A stretch of 64,000 nucleotides of DNA from NCBI RefSeq assembly GCF_003933745.1, contig NZ_RSEB01000008.1, forward strand, positions 1 through 64,000, given 5' to 3'. The translations under genes and the position numbers were made by a program. Numbering within the stretch: the stretch's first letter is position 1; each line of letters begins with the position of its first letter. The DNA comes from Glycomyces terrestris (GTDB taxonomy: Bacteria; Actinomycetota; Actinomycetes; Mycobacteriales; Micromonosporaceae). Below, piece after piece: positions 45,280 to 54,568 of this stretch. The notes beneath the pieces are model-generated. The model had not been told where the DNA came from. It saw only the letters and a list, made by a program, of their open reading frames with translations, and made no database searches.

Positions 45280-46998
45280 ATGACCAAGCGGAGACACCTG
45301 CCGGCCCTCGTCGCCACCGCGGCACTGGCGACCGCCGCGTGCACCGACGACGAGGACCCGCCCGCCGGCGACGGCAGCGGCCTCGACATCGACGAGTTCC
45401 CCCGGGCCGAGACCCTCTACTCGACCGGCACCGCCTGGGGCCCTCCCGCCGACTTCAACCCGATCACCCCCGGCCAGGTCACCGGCCTCAACGGCCTCGG
45501 CTACGAGTACCTCTTCCTCTTCGACCCCCAGGAGCAGCGCCTCACCCCCTGGCTCGCCGAGTCCGGCGAGTGGACCGGCGAGCGCGAGTACCGGCTCACC
45601 CTGCGCGGCGGGATCACCTGGAGCGACGGCCGGGCCCTGACCGCCGCGGACGTCGCGTTCACCTTCGAGCTCGGCAAGATCGAGGGCGTCCCGTACGGGA
45701 CCGTCTGGGACTGGCTCGACTCGGTCGAGACCGCCGGCGACCTCGAGCTCGTCTTCCGCTTCAGCGAAGCGCGCCACCAGGAGTGGGACAACTTCCTGTA
45801 CACCAACGAGATCGTGCCCAAGCACGTCTTCGAGGCGTACACGCCCGAGGAGCTCCTCGGCGGCACCCTCGACCCCGACCCGGTCGTCTCGGGCCCCTAC
45901 CGGGTCCACAGCGTCGAGGAGGGCCGCATCGCCTGGGTCAAGCGCGACGACTGGTGGGCCACCGAGGCGCTCGGCCTCGAGGTGCGGCCGAAGTTCATCG
46001 TGGACCTCGTGACGCCCGGCAACGCCGACATCCTCAACATGCTCCTCGACGGCCGCCTCGACCTGGCGAACAACTTCATGCCCGGCGTCGACGACTTCCT
46101 CTCCGGCGACCCGGCGCTCATCACCTACTTCGACAAGCCGCCGTTCATGGCCCCGGTGAACACCGCGATGCTCATCCCGAACACGACGCGCACGCCCCTC
46201 GACGACCCCGAGTTCCGGCGGGCCATGGCCTTCGCGATCAGCCCCGGCCAGATCGTCGACTCCGTGTACGGCGGCATGGTGACCGAGGCGCACCCCACCG
46301 GCCTCCTCCCGATCTGGGAGCGCTACTACGATCCGGAGGTGCTCGGCGACGACGCGTTCGTGTTCGAGCCGTCCCAGGCCGTCGCGATCCTCGCGGAGGC
46401 CGGCTACCAGGACGAGGACGGCGACGGCTTCGTGGAGGACCGGGACGGCGAGCCGTTCGCGCTCCAGCTCATCGTCCCCTCCGGCTGGACCGACTGGGAG
46501 GCCGCCGCCGAGTCCATCGCGCTCGACCTGGCCGACGCCGGCATCAACGTGACCGCGTCCTTCGTGGACGCCGCCGAGGTCGACGCGGCCCGCGAGAGCG
46601 GCGACTTCGACCTGCTCGTCAACAACTACAGCCGCCTCACGAACTCGCCGTGGAGCCACTTCAAGTACCTGTTCGAGCTGCCGATCGCCGCGACCCAGCG
46701 CTCGGGGAACTTCTCCCGCTGGGAGAACGAGCACGCCTGGGAGCTCACCCAGGAGCTCTCCGCCGTCGCCTCCGAGGACCCCCGCTACCTCGAGGTCGTC
46801 GCCGAGCTCGAGCGCATCGCCGTGCAGGACCTCCCGGCGATCCCGATCTGGTACAACGGCGCCTGGTCGCAGGCGTCGAACGCGGTCTGGACCGGCTGGC
46901 CCACCGCCGAGGCCGGCGGCGTGTACGCGAGCTTCTGGGACGAGATGTGGGGCCTGGGCGCCGTGCGGATGCTCGGCGGCATCAGCCCCCGGGAGTGA
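45280..46998 (+). CDS. Peptide/nickel-type ABC transporter substrate-binding lipoprotein
   Basis: A 572-residue family 5 solute-binding protein with signal peptide and lipobox LATAAC. Characteristic blocks include YRLTLRGGITWSDGRALTAADVAFTFELGKI, then VSGPYRVHSVEEGRIAWVKRDDWW, then FRRAMAFAISPGQIVDSVYGGM. It binds oligopeptides or similar ligands outside the cell. No permease or ATPase genes flank it, so it is an orphan that either serves a transporter elsewhere or is a sensor or scavenger. The nested ATG with CGAAAG upstream is accepted as start. Confidence 0.88.
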   Translation: MTKRRHLPALVATAALATAACTDDEDPPAGDGSGLDIDEFPRAETLYSTGTAWGPPADFNPITPGQVTGLNGLGYEYLFLFDPQEQRLTPWLAESGEWTGEREYRLTLRGGITWSDGRALTAADVAFTFELGKIEGVPYGTVWDWLDSVETAGDLELVFRFSEARHQEWDNFLYTNEIVPKHVFEAYTPEELLGGTLDPDPVVSGPYRVHSVEEGRIAWVKRDDWWATEALGLEVRPKFIVDLVTPGNADILNMLLDGRLDLANNFMPGVDDFLSGDPALITYFDKPPFMAPVNTAMLIPNTTRTPLDDPEFRRAMAFAISPGQIVDSVYGGMVTEAHPTGLLPIWERYYDPEVLGDDAFVFEPSQAVAILAEAGYQDEDGDGFVEDRDGEPFALQLIVPSGWTDWEAAAESIALDLADAGINVTASFVDAAEVDAARESGDFDLLVNNYSRLTNSPWSHFKYLFELPIAATQRSGNFSRWENEHAWELTQELSAVASEDPRYLEVVAELERIAVQDLPAIPIWYNGAWSQASNAVWTGWPTAEAGGVYASFWDEMWGLGAVRMLGGISPRE

Positions 46999-47010
46999 GA
47001 CCCTGGAGCC

Positions 47011-47046
47011 GGGCCCGCGCCGCCACCCGAACGGCGGCGCGGGCCC
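47011..47046. terminator. Bidirectional hairpin terminator
   Basis: 14-bp perfect stem (47011-47024 with 47033-47046) with an 8-nt loop between the convergent genes ending at 46998 and 47066. Confidence 0.8.
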
Positions 47047-47065
47047 GGTGCCCTGTCCCCCCGGT

Positions 47066-48970
47066 CTAGAACCCGATCCAGGCGGTCTGCTCGTACCCGC
47101 CCCCGAGTTCGTTGGCCTGCAACCCGGTCGACGACAGCGTCCACAGCTGCCCGTCGATCACGAGGGCGCGCACGACGCCCTCGGAGTACGGCTCCGCGAC
47201 CTCCTGCTCGATCCAGGCGGCCTCCTCGAGCGAGTCGGTCCCGACCGCGAGCACCAGGACCCCGGTCCGGTACTCCGTGTACTGCTCGCCGTGCTCGGTG
47301 ACCGGCATGACCGCGAGGCCCGCGTCCTGCCAGTACAGGAACGCGTGCGGGTCCCATTCGACCGCCGAGTTCGACCACGGCCGGTGGTACTGGTCGAGGA
47401 CCGCCGCCTCGTCCGCGGCCGTGTCGAACAGGCTCACCTGGAGTCCGGTGGTCACGCCCTCCTCGGTGGCCTCCTGGCCGACGCCGAGGAGCCGGTCCCC
47501 GCCGACCGGGTGCAGGTAGCCCGAGTAGCCGGTGATCTTCAGCTCGCCGGTGACGACCGGCGCCGCCGGGTCCGAGAGGTCCACGGTGTACAGCGGGTCG
47601 GTCTGGCGGAACGTCACGACGTACGCGGTGGGGCCGAGGAACCGGACCGCGTAGATCTGCTCGGTGACGCCGAGGTCGGTCACCGAGCCGGTCTCGGTCA
47701 GCGCGTCCTCGCCGACCGCGAAGACCGTCACGGTCGACTTCGACGGCTCGTCGTCGTCCCCGGGCGCGAACCCGCCGAAGCAGTCGGCCGCCGGCCCGCA
47801 GCCGCCCCACCAGCCCCCCACCTGGGTGTTCTCGGTGGTCGCGACCCGCAGGTGCCCGTCGTACTCGCTCAGCGAGTACTGGTTGAGCAGCGAGCCCGGC
47901 ACCGCGGCGTCGCCCGCCAGGCGCGGCTCGCCGCCGTCGAAGCGGAACCGGTAGATCTCGGTCTCGGCCCGCGGCTCGTCCTCGGTCCAGCCGTAGTCGT
48001 AGTGGGCCAGGTAGAGGCTGTCGGCGGTGCCGTGCACGGTCTCGCCGTCGGCCATCACCGTGTGCGGCGCGACGCCCTCCCAGCCGCCCGCGGCCGGCAG
48101 CGCGAACACGGTCACGGCGCTGCCGCCGAACCGGTCCGGGTGGGCGATGTCGCCGCAGTCGACCTCCCCGGCCTCGCCGTTGACGCTGAAGCTGGGGATC
48201 CAGTCCTCCAGCTCCGTCTCCGCAAGGGCCGCTTCGAGGTCGGCCGCGTCCGACTCGGGGTCGTACAGGACCTCCTGCACCGGCTCGATCCGCGGCTGCG
48301 ACGAGACGGCCAGCCGCAGCTCGCCCCCGGTCATCCGCGCGTCCACCATGGACCCCTCCATGGCGAAGGTGTCGAGGACGCCGAGGGTCGCCGGGTCGAG
48401 GCGGTCGATCCGGAACTCGCTGTAGTAGGCGTCCTCGTCGTTCTGGAGGTCCTGCGTGTACATCACGAACAGGCCGCCGTCGCCGAGGAACAGCTCGTGG
48501 CCCCACGACGCCTCGTCGAACGCCAGCTCGGCCGTCACCTCGCCGCTGCGGGTGTCGACCACGCGCAGCACGTTCCACACGACGCTGTAGACGAACACGC
48601 CGTCGGTCTTGACGAGGTCGGGCTCGTCGACCCCGGCCACCTGGTTGTTGGTCTGCGAGTGGGAGTCCGCGGACTGCCCGGAGGTCGCGCCGGCGCCGCT
48701 GTCGTCGGCGGCGGCCACGTCGCCCTCCTCGCGGGCGGCGCCGTCCTCGGCGTACGCCGTGAAGTAGCCGTCCTCCTGCCACTGGGACATCATGGCCAGG
48801 GCCGCCTCCTGGATGCCCGCCAGCGCCTCGTCGCAGCCGCCGTACGAGGCGAGCTGGGCCGAGGCCGGAACCCAGGGGACGGTGTCGACGACGGGGTCGT
48901 CCTGCGCGGTGCACCCGGCGGCGGCGAGGGCGGCCGCGCCCGCGAGTGCGATGAGGAGTTTCGCGTTCAT
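47066..48970 (-). CDS. Secreted lipoprotein with C-terminal beta-propeller
   Basis: A 634-residue protein. It has a signal peptide with lipobox LAAAGC, a short Ala/Ser-rich linker, then the conserved opening QTNNQVAGVDEPDLVKTDGVFVYSV of the actinobacterial beta-propeller domain family. Repeated blade-like segments continue to the end (LYTVDLSDPAAPVVTGELKITGYSGYLHPVGGDRLLGVG). It is likely surface attached and involved in protein or polysaccharide binding. The frame continues antisense far upstream; the ATG at 48970 with the signal peptide is the clear start. It follows the sugar importer operon but with a terminator between, so separately transcribed. Confidence 0.87.
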   Translation of the reverse strand: MNAKLLIALAGAAALAAAGCTAQDDPVVDTVPWVPASAQLASYGGCDEALAGIQEAALAMMSQWQEDGYFTAYAEDGAAREEGDVAAADDSGAGATSGQSADSHSQTNNQVAGVDEPDLVKTDGVFVYSVVWNVLRVVDTRSGEVTAELAFDEASWGHELFLGDGGLFVMYTQDLQNDEDAYYSEFRIDRLDPATLGVLDTFAMEGSMVDARMTGGELRLAVSSQPRIEPVQEVLYDPESDAADLEAALAETELEDWIPSFSVNGEAGEVDCGDIAHPDRFGGSAVTVFALPAAGGWEGVAPHTVMADGETVHGTADSLYLAHYDYGWTEDEPRAETEIYRFRFDGGEPRLAGDAAVPGSLLNQYSLSEYDGHLRVATTENTQVGGWWGGCGPAADCFGGFAPGDDDEPSKSTVTVFAVGEDALTETGSVTDLGVTEQIYAVRFLGPTAYVVTFRQTDPLYTVDLSDPAAPVVTGELKITGYSGYLHPVGGDRLLGVGQEATEEGVTTGLQVSLFDTAADEAAVLDQYHRPWSNSAVEWDPHAFLYWQDAGLAVMPVTEHGEQYTEYRTGVLVLAVGTDSLEEAAWIEQEVAEPYSEGVVRALVIDGQLWTLSSTGLQANELGGGYEQTAWIGF

Positions 48971-49013
48971 GCCACTCCGACGCCGCCGCGGCGGCCCCGG
49001 TTCCCGCGGGCGC

Positions 49014-49047
49014 GGAAAAAGGGCCCGGAGCCGGCGGCTCCGGGCCC
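49014..49047 (-). terminator. Rho-independent terminator of sugar importer operon
   Basis: 12-bp stem (49021-49032 with 49036-49047). On the minus strand it is followed by TTTTTCC (49020-49014). It is one of the few terminators in the window with a proper T run, placed 19 bp after the permease stop. Confidence 0.88.
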
Positions 49048-49065
49048 TGCGACGGGCGGGGCGTC

Positions 49066-49908
49066 TCAACCCTTGGTGCCGCCCGAGGTCAGTCCGCTGA
49101 TGAGGTGGCGCTCGGCGAACGCGTAGAACACGAGCGCCGGGAGCATCGCGAGCATGACGAACGCCAGGACCTTCGCGGTGTCCGAGGCGTACTGGCCGCT
49201 GAACTGGGTGACGCCGAGCGGGAGCGTCCACCAGGTCGACTTCTGGAGCACGACGAGCGGCAGCAGGAACGAGTTCCAGGAGCCGACGAGCGCGAGCACC
49301 GAGACGGTGGCGAGCACCGGCCGCGACATCGGCAGCAGGATGCGGGTGAAGAACAGCCACGGGCCGGCGCCGTCGATGGTCGCGGCCTCCTCGACCTCGC
49401 CGGGGATCGAGCGGAAGAACGTCCGCAGGATGATGATCGTCAGCGGCAGGCCGAACGCGGCCTGCGGCAGGATCACGCCGAACGGGCTGTTGAGGAGCTC
49501 GAAGGTGCGCAGGATGATGAACAGCGGCAGCACCGCCACCGCGAACGGGAACATCATCCCGGCCGCGAAGAGGGTGAACATGCCCTCGCGGCCGCGGAAG
49601 GCGTAGCGCGCGAACACGAACGCGACCATCGCCGAGCAGACCACGACGATGAACGTGGTGACGAGGGCGATGAACACGGAGCTGAAGAGCTGCTGCCAGA
49701 ACGCGCCCGAGGCGAGGACGTCGGTGTAGTTGGCGACGTTCCACGGGTTCGGCAGGCCCAGCGCGTTCTCGCGCAGCTGCTGGTTGTCCTTGAAGCCGCC
49801 CAGGAGCGCGAACAGGATCGGCGTCGCCACGAACGCCGTGGTCGCGAACGCGGCGACGTAGAACCCGGTCTGGCGCAGCAGCCGCGCGCGGCGGGTGGTG
49901 ACCTTCAT
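49066..49908 (-). CDS. Carbohydrate ABC transporter permease (MalG type)
   Basis: A 280-residue permease with six predicted helices and the EAA loop EEAATIDGAGPWLFFTRILLPMSRPVL. The start overlaps the previous permease stop (ATGA). It is the last gene of a second importer operon lacking its own ATPase. Related to, but clearly distinct from, the MalG-like protein at 27.3 kb. Confidence 0.9.
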   Translation of the reverse strand: MKVTTRRARLLRQTGFYVAAFATTAFVATPILFALLGGFKDNQQLRENALGLPNPWNVANYTDVLASGAFWQQLFSSVFIALVTTFIVVVCSAMVAFVFARYAFRGREGMFTLFAAGMMFPFAVAVLPLFIILRTFELLNSPFGVILPQAAFGLPLTIIILRTFFRSIPGEVEEAATIDGAGPWLFFTRILLPMSRPVLATVSVLALVGSWNSFLLPLVVLQKSTWWTLPLGVTQFSGQYASDTAKVLAFVMLAMLPALVFYAFAERHLISGLTSGGTKG

Positions 49909-50891
49909 GAGCGGCCCCCGGCCGTGGTGATGGACCCCTGGAGGTCGCGGTTGAGGACGAGGCGCTGGTAGAACAGCGCGAACACGAGGCTGATGAGGAA
50001 CATCGCGATCGACAGGGCCGAGGCGTAGCCGATCTGGTTGCGCTGGAAGCCCTGCTCGTACATGGTGATCGCGAGGGTCTCGGAGGCGTGGAACGGGCCG
50101 CCGCCGGTGAGGACGTACACGAGGTCGAACAGCTGGACGGTGCCGATGACGGAGAGGAACACGATCATCCGCACGGTCGGGCCCATGAGCGGCAGGGTGA
50201 TGCTGCGGAACGCCTGGGCGCCGGTGGCGCCGTCGATGGCGGCGGCCTCGTACAGCTCGTCGGGGATGTTCTGGCGCCCGGCCAGGAACAGGATCATGTG
50301 GAAGCCGAAGAACTTCCAGGTCAGGATCGCGAAGATGACGAACATGACGATGTTGCGGTCGGAGAGCCAGCCGACGTGGGCGTCGATGCCGAGGTCGGCC
50401 AGGAGCGAGTCGGCGAAGCCGCGGCGGGGCGAGAACACCAGCCGGAAGAGGACGGCGGTGACCGCCTCGGTGAGGACGTAGGGCACGAAGAACAGGAGCC
50501 GGAACGCGGTCCGCCCGGGGAAGCGCTGGTGCAGGAGCATCGCGAGCCCGAAGGACAGCGGCAGCTGCACCAGGAGGGAGAGGACCACGATGAGGCCCAG
50601 GCGCCACAGGTCGCCGAGGAAGACCTCGTCCTGGAGCATGTTCCGGAAGTTCTCCAGGCCCACGAACTCGGTGGGGATGCCGCCGAGGCCGTTCCAGCGG
50701 AAGAACGCCACGTACGCGGCGAACGCGACCGGGAGGAGCACGAACAGCAGGAACAGCACCAGGCCCGGCGCGATGAACGACGCGAGGGTCCCCGCGCCGG
50801 GGCGCCCGGACCGGCGGGCGGGCTTGCGCCCGCGCGACCGGTCCGGGCGCCCCGTTACCGGGGAGACCCGAGGGGACTCCTTGAGGGTCAC
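49905..50891 (-). CDS. Carbohydrate ABC transporter permease (MalF type)
   Basis: A 328-residue permease. A ~35-residue basic Arg/Pro-rich N-terminal tail is followed by six predicted helices, with EAA loop YEAAAIDGATGAQAFRSITLPLMGP. The GTG start overlaps the binding-protein stop (GTGA), giving tight coupling. The pair with the next gene forms the membrane channel. Confidence 0.9.
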   Translation of the reverse strand: MTLKESPRVSPVTGRPDRSRGRKPARRSGRPGAGTLASFIAPGLVLFLLFVLLPVAFAAYVAFFRWNGLGGIPTEFVGLENFRNMLQDEVFLGDLWRLGLIVVLSLLVQLPLSFGLAMLLHQRFPGRTAFRLLFFVPYVLTEAVTAVLFRLVFSPRRGFADSLLADLGIDAHVGWLSDRNIVMFVIFAILTWKFFGFHMILFLAGRQNIPDELYEAAAIDGATGAQAFRSITLPLMGPTVRMIVFLSVIGTVQLFDLVYVLTGGGPFHASETLAITMYEQGFQRNQIGYASALSIAMFLISLVFALFYQRLVLNRDLQGSITTAGGRS

Positions 50892-52168
50892 GCTTCGGCC
50901 GCCCAGGCCTCGTTGACCATCGCGACGAAGTCCTCGGGGGTCAGCTGGCCGAGGATGAGCCCTTCGGTGGCCTCGTTGATGACGCCGCCGATGGCCGGCG
51001 GGTACGCCTGGTCGAGGTAGAGCTGCGTGCCGGTGGCGCTCGCGAGGGCGTCGACGACCTTCTGGGTGTCCTCGTTGAGCTCGGGCGCGACCGACGCGGT
51101 GTCGGCGGCGACCGGGGTCAGGTTGCCCTCGGTGATGGCGCGCGAGTAGTTCTCGGGCTCCATGAAGTTGCACAGGAAGTCGAGCGCCTCGTCGGGGGCG
51201 TCGGCCGCGACCGCGTAGCCGTTGCCGCCGCCGAGCCACTCGGTGGTGGTGCCGGCGCCGCCCTCGACGGTCGGGAAGGGGAAGAACCCGAGGTTCTCGG
51301 GGCCGTCGGTGCCGGAGTTGTCGCGCTGGGCCTGCGGGGCCCACTGGCCCATGAGCTCCATGGCGGCGAGCCCTTCGCCCATGACGGCGGACTGGCCGTC
51401 GGCCTCGCCGTAGACGGCGGACTCGAAGCCGGGCTGGAACGGCTCCATGGCGGCGAGGTCGGCGAGCATCTCGCCGGCCTGGATGAAGCCCTCACCGGAG
51501 AAGTCCCCGGCCTCGGCCGCGGCCTCGAGGCCGTCGAGGCCGACGGTGCGCATCACGAGGTAGGTCCAGTAGTAGTGGCCGGGCCACCGGTCCGCGCCGG
51601 CGAGGGCGATCGGCGCGATCCCGGCGTCCTTGAGGGCCTGGACGGCCGCGAGGAACTCGTCCCAGGTGGCCGGCGGCTGGGAGATGCCGGCCTCGGCGAA
51701 GAGGTCCATGTTGTACCAGAAGCCGACGACGCCGGCGTCGAACGGCATGCCGTAGAGCTTGCCGTCGATCGTGTAGGGCTCCAGGGCGATCGGGTTGATC
51801 TGGTCGATGCAGTCGAGTTTGCCGGTGAGGTCCTGCACGAGGCCGGCCTCGACCTGCTCGGCGAGGACGCCGCCGCCCCAGGTGTGGAAGATGTCCGGCA
51901 CGTCCCCGGACTGCGAGGCGGTGCCCATGCGGTCCTTGAACGCCTGGTTCTCGATGGCCTGGACGTCGATGGTGATGTCGTTCTCGGCCGCGAAGTCGTC
52001 GGCGAACTCCTGCCACGTGGACATGAGCGGGTCCTGGTTCTGGATGTGCCACCAGGTGAGGTCGGCGTCGCTCTCGCCGCTGTCGCCGCACGCGGCGGCG
52101 CTCAGCGCGAGCGCGGCGGCCGCGCCCGCGGCCACGAGCGCCCGGGGGCGCAGAAGGGGATTTCGCAT
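50888..52168 (-). CDS. Extracellular sugar-binding lipoprotein
   Basis: A 426-residue solute-binding protein. The lipobox is LSAAAC at ~22-27, followed by GDSGESDADLTWWHIQNQDPLMSTWQEF. Ligand-site tryptophans and motifs such as YGMPFDAGVVGFWYNMDLF are typical of xylose, xylobiose or cellobiose-type binding proteins. GGAAG precedes the ATG. Two LacI-type operator sequences 65-95 bp upstream indicate repression until the sugar is present; the regulator gene is not in the window. Confidence 0.9.
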   Translation of the reverse strand: MRNPLLRPRALVAAGAAAALALSAAACGDSGESDADLTWWHIQNQDPLMSTWQEFADDFAAENDITIDVQAIENQAFKDRMGTASQSGDVPDIFHTWGGGVLAEQVEAGLVQDLTGKLDCIDQINPIALEPYTIDGKLYGMPFDAGVVGFWYNMDLFAEAGISQPPATWDEFLAAVQALKDAGIAPIALAGADRWPGHYYWTYLVMRTVGLDGLEAAAEAGDFSGEGFIQAGEMLADLAAMEPFQPGFESAVYGEADGQSAVMGEGLAAMELMGQWAPQAQRDNSGTDGPENLGFFPFPTVEGGAGTTTEWLGGGNGYAVAADAPDEALDFLCNFMEPENYSRAITEGNLTPVAADTASVAPELNEDTQKVVDALASATGTQLYLDQAYPPAIGGVINEATEGLILGQLTPEDFVAMVNEAWAAEA

Positions 52169-52230
52169 CGCGAGTCTTCCTTTCGAGGGATGAGAGGTTG
52201 CCCCGGCCCAGGGCGCCGAGGGGCACTCCT

Positions 52231-52262
52231 GAAACTTTCGGAACAAGTACCGGAAACTTTCG
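52231..52262 (-). promoter_or_regulatory. Tandem LacI-type operators of the sugar importer
   Basis: GAAACTTTCG occurs at 52231-52240 and 52253-52262, 22 bp apart; GAAA-C-TTTC is a 9-bp palindrome. The CGAAA-N-TTTCG form is known from LacI-family regulation of streptomycete xylan and xylo-oligosaccharide genes. The surrounding 319-bp gap (52169-52487) has no gene. Confidence 0.65.
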
Positions 52263-52446
52263 ATGCGGCCATAGTACCTGTGGTGCCAGAGAAAGTGAAG
52301 GGGGTCTCTATATCGAGCTGGAGCGATATGCAGAGGTGACCGTTCACGCAGGTGGAAGGCCAGGTGAGCGGGTGTGCATGAGGGCCTGGAAGGCCGGAAC
52401 AGATCAATCGAACGGAAATCGAACGCGCCCGGCGCGGACACGGAAA

Positions 52447-52472
52447 CGGCCGCCCCGGAGCCGGGGCGGCCG
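52447..52472 (-). terminator. Hairpin terminator after tRNA-Gly
   Basis: 12-bp perfect stem (52447-52458 with 52461-52472), 16 bp beyond the 3' end of the tRNA. Confidence 0.7.
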
Positions 52473-52487
52473 TGCAGATCCTCGCGG

Positions 52488-52558
52488 AGCGGGTGACGGG
52501 AATCGAACCCGCTTCTCAACCTTGGGAAGGTCGCATTCTACCAGTGAACTACACCCGC
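52488..52558 (-). tRNA. tRNA-Gly (anticodon CCC)
   Basis: A 71-nt cloverleaf on the minus strand. Acceptor stem GCGGGTG/CACCCGC, the D-arm GTTCACTGGTAGAAT, an anticodon stem CGACC/GGTTG with loop TTCCCAA giving CCC, and the T-arm GCGGGTTCGATTCCCGT can all be folded. Discriminator base U; the CCA end is not encoded (CCG follows). It reads GGG codons, which are frequent in this GC range. Confidence 0.95.
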
Positions 52559-52637
52559 GAACTCCGCCTGAGCGGAGCCGCACCGAGTATACCGAAGGGC
52601 CGCGGCCCCTTCCCGGTGCCCCGGAGGGAAGCCCGCG

Positions 52638-53450
52638 CTACAGGGCCGCGAGGGCGGCGGTGATGTCGCCGTGCAGGAGGCCGACGTTCGCGTACACGCC
52701 CGGCTTGCCGGCCTCGGCGCAGCCGTGGCCCCAGCTGACGACGCCGACCAGGACGCCGTCGGCGGAGACGAGCGGGCCGCCGGAGTCGCCCTGGCAGGAG
52801 TCGACGCCGCCGTGCTCCAGGTCGCCCGCGCAGATCATGGACGCGGCGTCGAACTCGCCGCCGTAGGCCCCGGCGCACTCGTCGTCGGTGACGTAGGGGA
52901 CGTCGACGTGGAGGAGGTCCTGCGAGCCCGAGCCGGTCTCGGTGGTGCCCCAGCCGGCGACGGTCAGGGTGCCCCAGTCCTTGGTGTCGGCGTCGGCGAG
53001 CGGGACGGTCGCGGCCCCGGCGATCGGCTCGGCGAGCTTGACGAGCGCCCAGTCGTTCGCCATCGTCGCGCCGTCGTAGCCGTCGGCGACGACGATCTCG
53101 GCGACCTCGTAGACCTCGGTCCGGGTGATGTCGGTGCCGCCGTGGCGGATCACCACGTCCGCGGGGTCCGAGCCCTCGGTGCAGTGGGCCGCGGTGAGGA
53201 CGACGTCCTGCTCGACGAGCTGGCCGCCGCAGTAGTTGAAGGAGGGGTCGCTCGCGTCGGCGAGGGCGACGATCCAGGGGAACTGGCCTTCGGCGGCGGG
53301 GTCGCCGCCGATGATCTGGGCGTCGAAGTCGCCGCCGCCGGACGGCTCCTCGGCGTTCGCGCCGGCGGTGGAGAGCGCCAGGGCGGCGGCTCCGAGCCCG
53401 GCGGCGATGACCGCGCCGATCGTGACCAGGGTCTTCCGATAATGCTGCAC
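52638..53450 (-). CDS. Secreted trypsin-like serine protease
   Basis: A 270-residue chymotrypsin-fold protease. Sec signal peptide (~1-33), a propeptide, and the activation site before IIGGDPAAEGQFPWI. Catalytic triad H89 (TAAHC), D133 (NDWALVKL), S223 (GDSGGP). D217, six residues before the serine, gives Arg/Lys specificity as in trypsin. GTG start behind AAAGGA. A paralogue lies upstream at 53735-54568 with the same layout, evidence of tandem duplication. Confidence 0.92.
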   Translation of the reverse strand: MQHYRKTLVTIGAVIAAGLGAAALALSTAGANAEEPSGGGDFDAQIIGGDPAAEGQFPWIVALADASDPSFNYCGGQLVEQDVVLTAAHCTEGSDPADVVIRHGGTDITRTEVYEVAEIVVADGYDGATMANDWALVKLAEPIAGAATVPLADADTKDWGTLTVAGWGTTETGSGSQDLLHVDVPYVTDDECAGAYGGEFDAASMICAGDLEHGGVDSCQGDSGGPLVSADGVLVGVVSWGHGCAEAGKPGVYANVGLLHGDITAALAAL

Positions 53451-53642
53451 GCGCGAAATCCTTTCGGGTGGGGTGGATTCAGGCGTTCACCTGCCGCAAG
53501 CAGCCTACGGGAATAACCCTCATATCTGTATCTTCTCCATCTAAGCGATTTTTCAGTGAATAGCGGTGAATTCGCCCGCACTGTCGGCCAAGCGGAACAA
53601 CCGGCCGTGAATTGTCCTTTTCGGACTCTCTGGAACGCGACA

Positions 53643-53678
53643 GGGCCGGCCGGGCCGCTCGCGCGGCCCGGCCGGCCC
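53643..53678 (-). terminator. Hairpin terminator of second protease
   Basis: 16-bp perfect stem (53643-53658 with 53663-53678) with a 4-nt loop, 57 bp beyond the protease stop and before the other protease promoter region. Confidence 0.75.
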
Positions 53679-53734
53679 CGGTGTGTGAACTGCGGCCGCC
53701 TGCCGTGCGGCCGGTCCTGCGGGTCCCCGGCGGG

Positions 53735-54568
53735 CTACAGCCAGCCGTCGACCACCTCGGCGATGGCGTCGACGTTCGGCGCGACCTCGGTGTACACGCC
53801 CGGGTTGCCGGCCTCGGCGCAGCCGTAGCCCCAGCTGACGATGCCGACGAGCATCAGGTCGCCGTCCTCGGAGACGGCCATGATCGGGCCGCCGGAGTCG
53901 CCCTGGCAGGAGTCCACCCCGCCGTTCTCCAGGTCGCCGGCGCACAGCATCGACGCCGCGTCGACCTCGTCGGGGTAGGCCGCCTGGCAGTCGGCGTCGC
54001 TCACGAACGGCACCTCCACCCACTGGGCGACGGTCGGGAACTCCTCGCCGGTGTTCCCCCAGCCCGCGGTCTCGAGGGTGTCGAACTCGAAGGTGTCGAC
54101 GTTGAGCGGGACCTCCTCGAGGGGGAGCCGCTCGTCGAGTTTGAGCAGCGCCCAGTCGTTCGCCATCGCGATCGGGTCGTTGTAGTCCTCGGCGATGTGG
54201 ACGGCCGCCACGGAGGTCTCGGCCAGGTCGGGGGAGTCCAGGTCCACCGAGCCGGAGAAGACGACGAGCTCCTCGGGGTCGGTGACGTCCTCGACGCAGT
54301 GCGCCGCGGTGAGGACGACGTCCTCGGCGATGAGCGAGCCGCCGCAGAACTGGCGCTCCCACGGGGTGCCCTCGCCCGCGGAGCCGAGGCCCACGAGCCA
54401 CGGGTACTGGCCCTCCTCGGCGGGCTGGCCGCCGATGATCTGGGCCTCGAACTCCGGCTCCGGCTCGACCGGGTCGGCGTTGGCGGCGGTGCCCGCCCAC
54501 GCGATCGCGGCGGCCCCGAGGCCGGCCGCGACGCCGGCGCCGAGGCGGACCAGGTGCTTCCTCTTCAT
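53735..54568 (-). CDS. Secreted trypsin-like serine protease (paralogue)
   Basis: A 277-residue chymotrypsin-fold protease. Signal peptide (~1-31), acidic propeptide (DPVEPEPEFEA), new N-terminus IIGGQPAEEGQYPW. Triad H90 (LTAAHC), D138 (NDWALLKL), S225 (GDSGGP); D219 gives trypsin specificity. The upstream AAAGGA suits either this ATG or a GTG two codons earlier (54574). It matches the neighbouring protease closely in its final third, including VDSCQGDSGGP and WGYGCAEAGNPGVY. Confidence 0.92.
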   Translation of the reverse strand: MKRKHLVRLGAGVAAGLGAAAIAWAGTAANADPVEPEPEFEAQIIGGQPAEEGQYPWLVGLGSAGEGTPWERQFCGGSLIAEDVVLTAAHCVEDVTDPEELVVFSGSVDLDSPDLAETSVAAVHIAEDYNDPIAMANDWALLKLDERLPLEEVPLNVDTFEFDTLETAGWGNTGEEFPTVAQWVEVPFVSDADCQAAYPDEVDAASMLCAGDLENGGVDSCQGDSGGPIMAVSEDGDLMLVGIVSWGYGCAEAGNPGVYTEVAPNVDAIAEVVDGWL

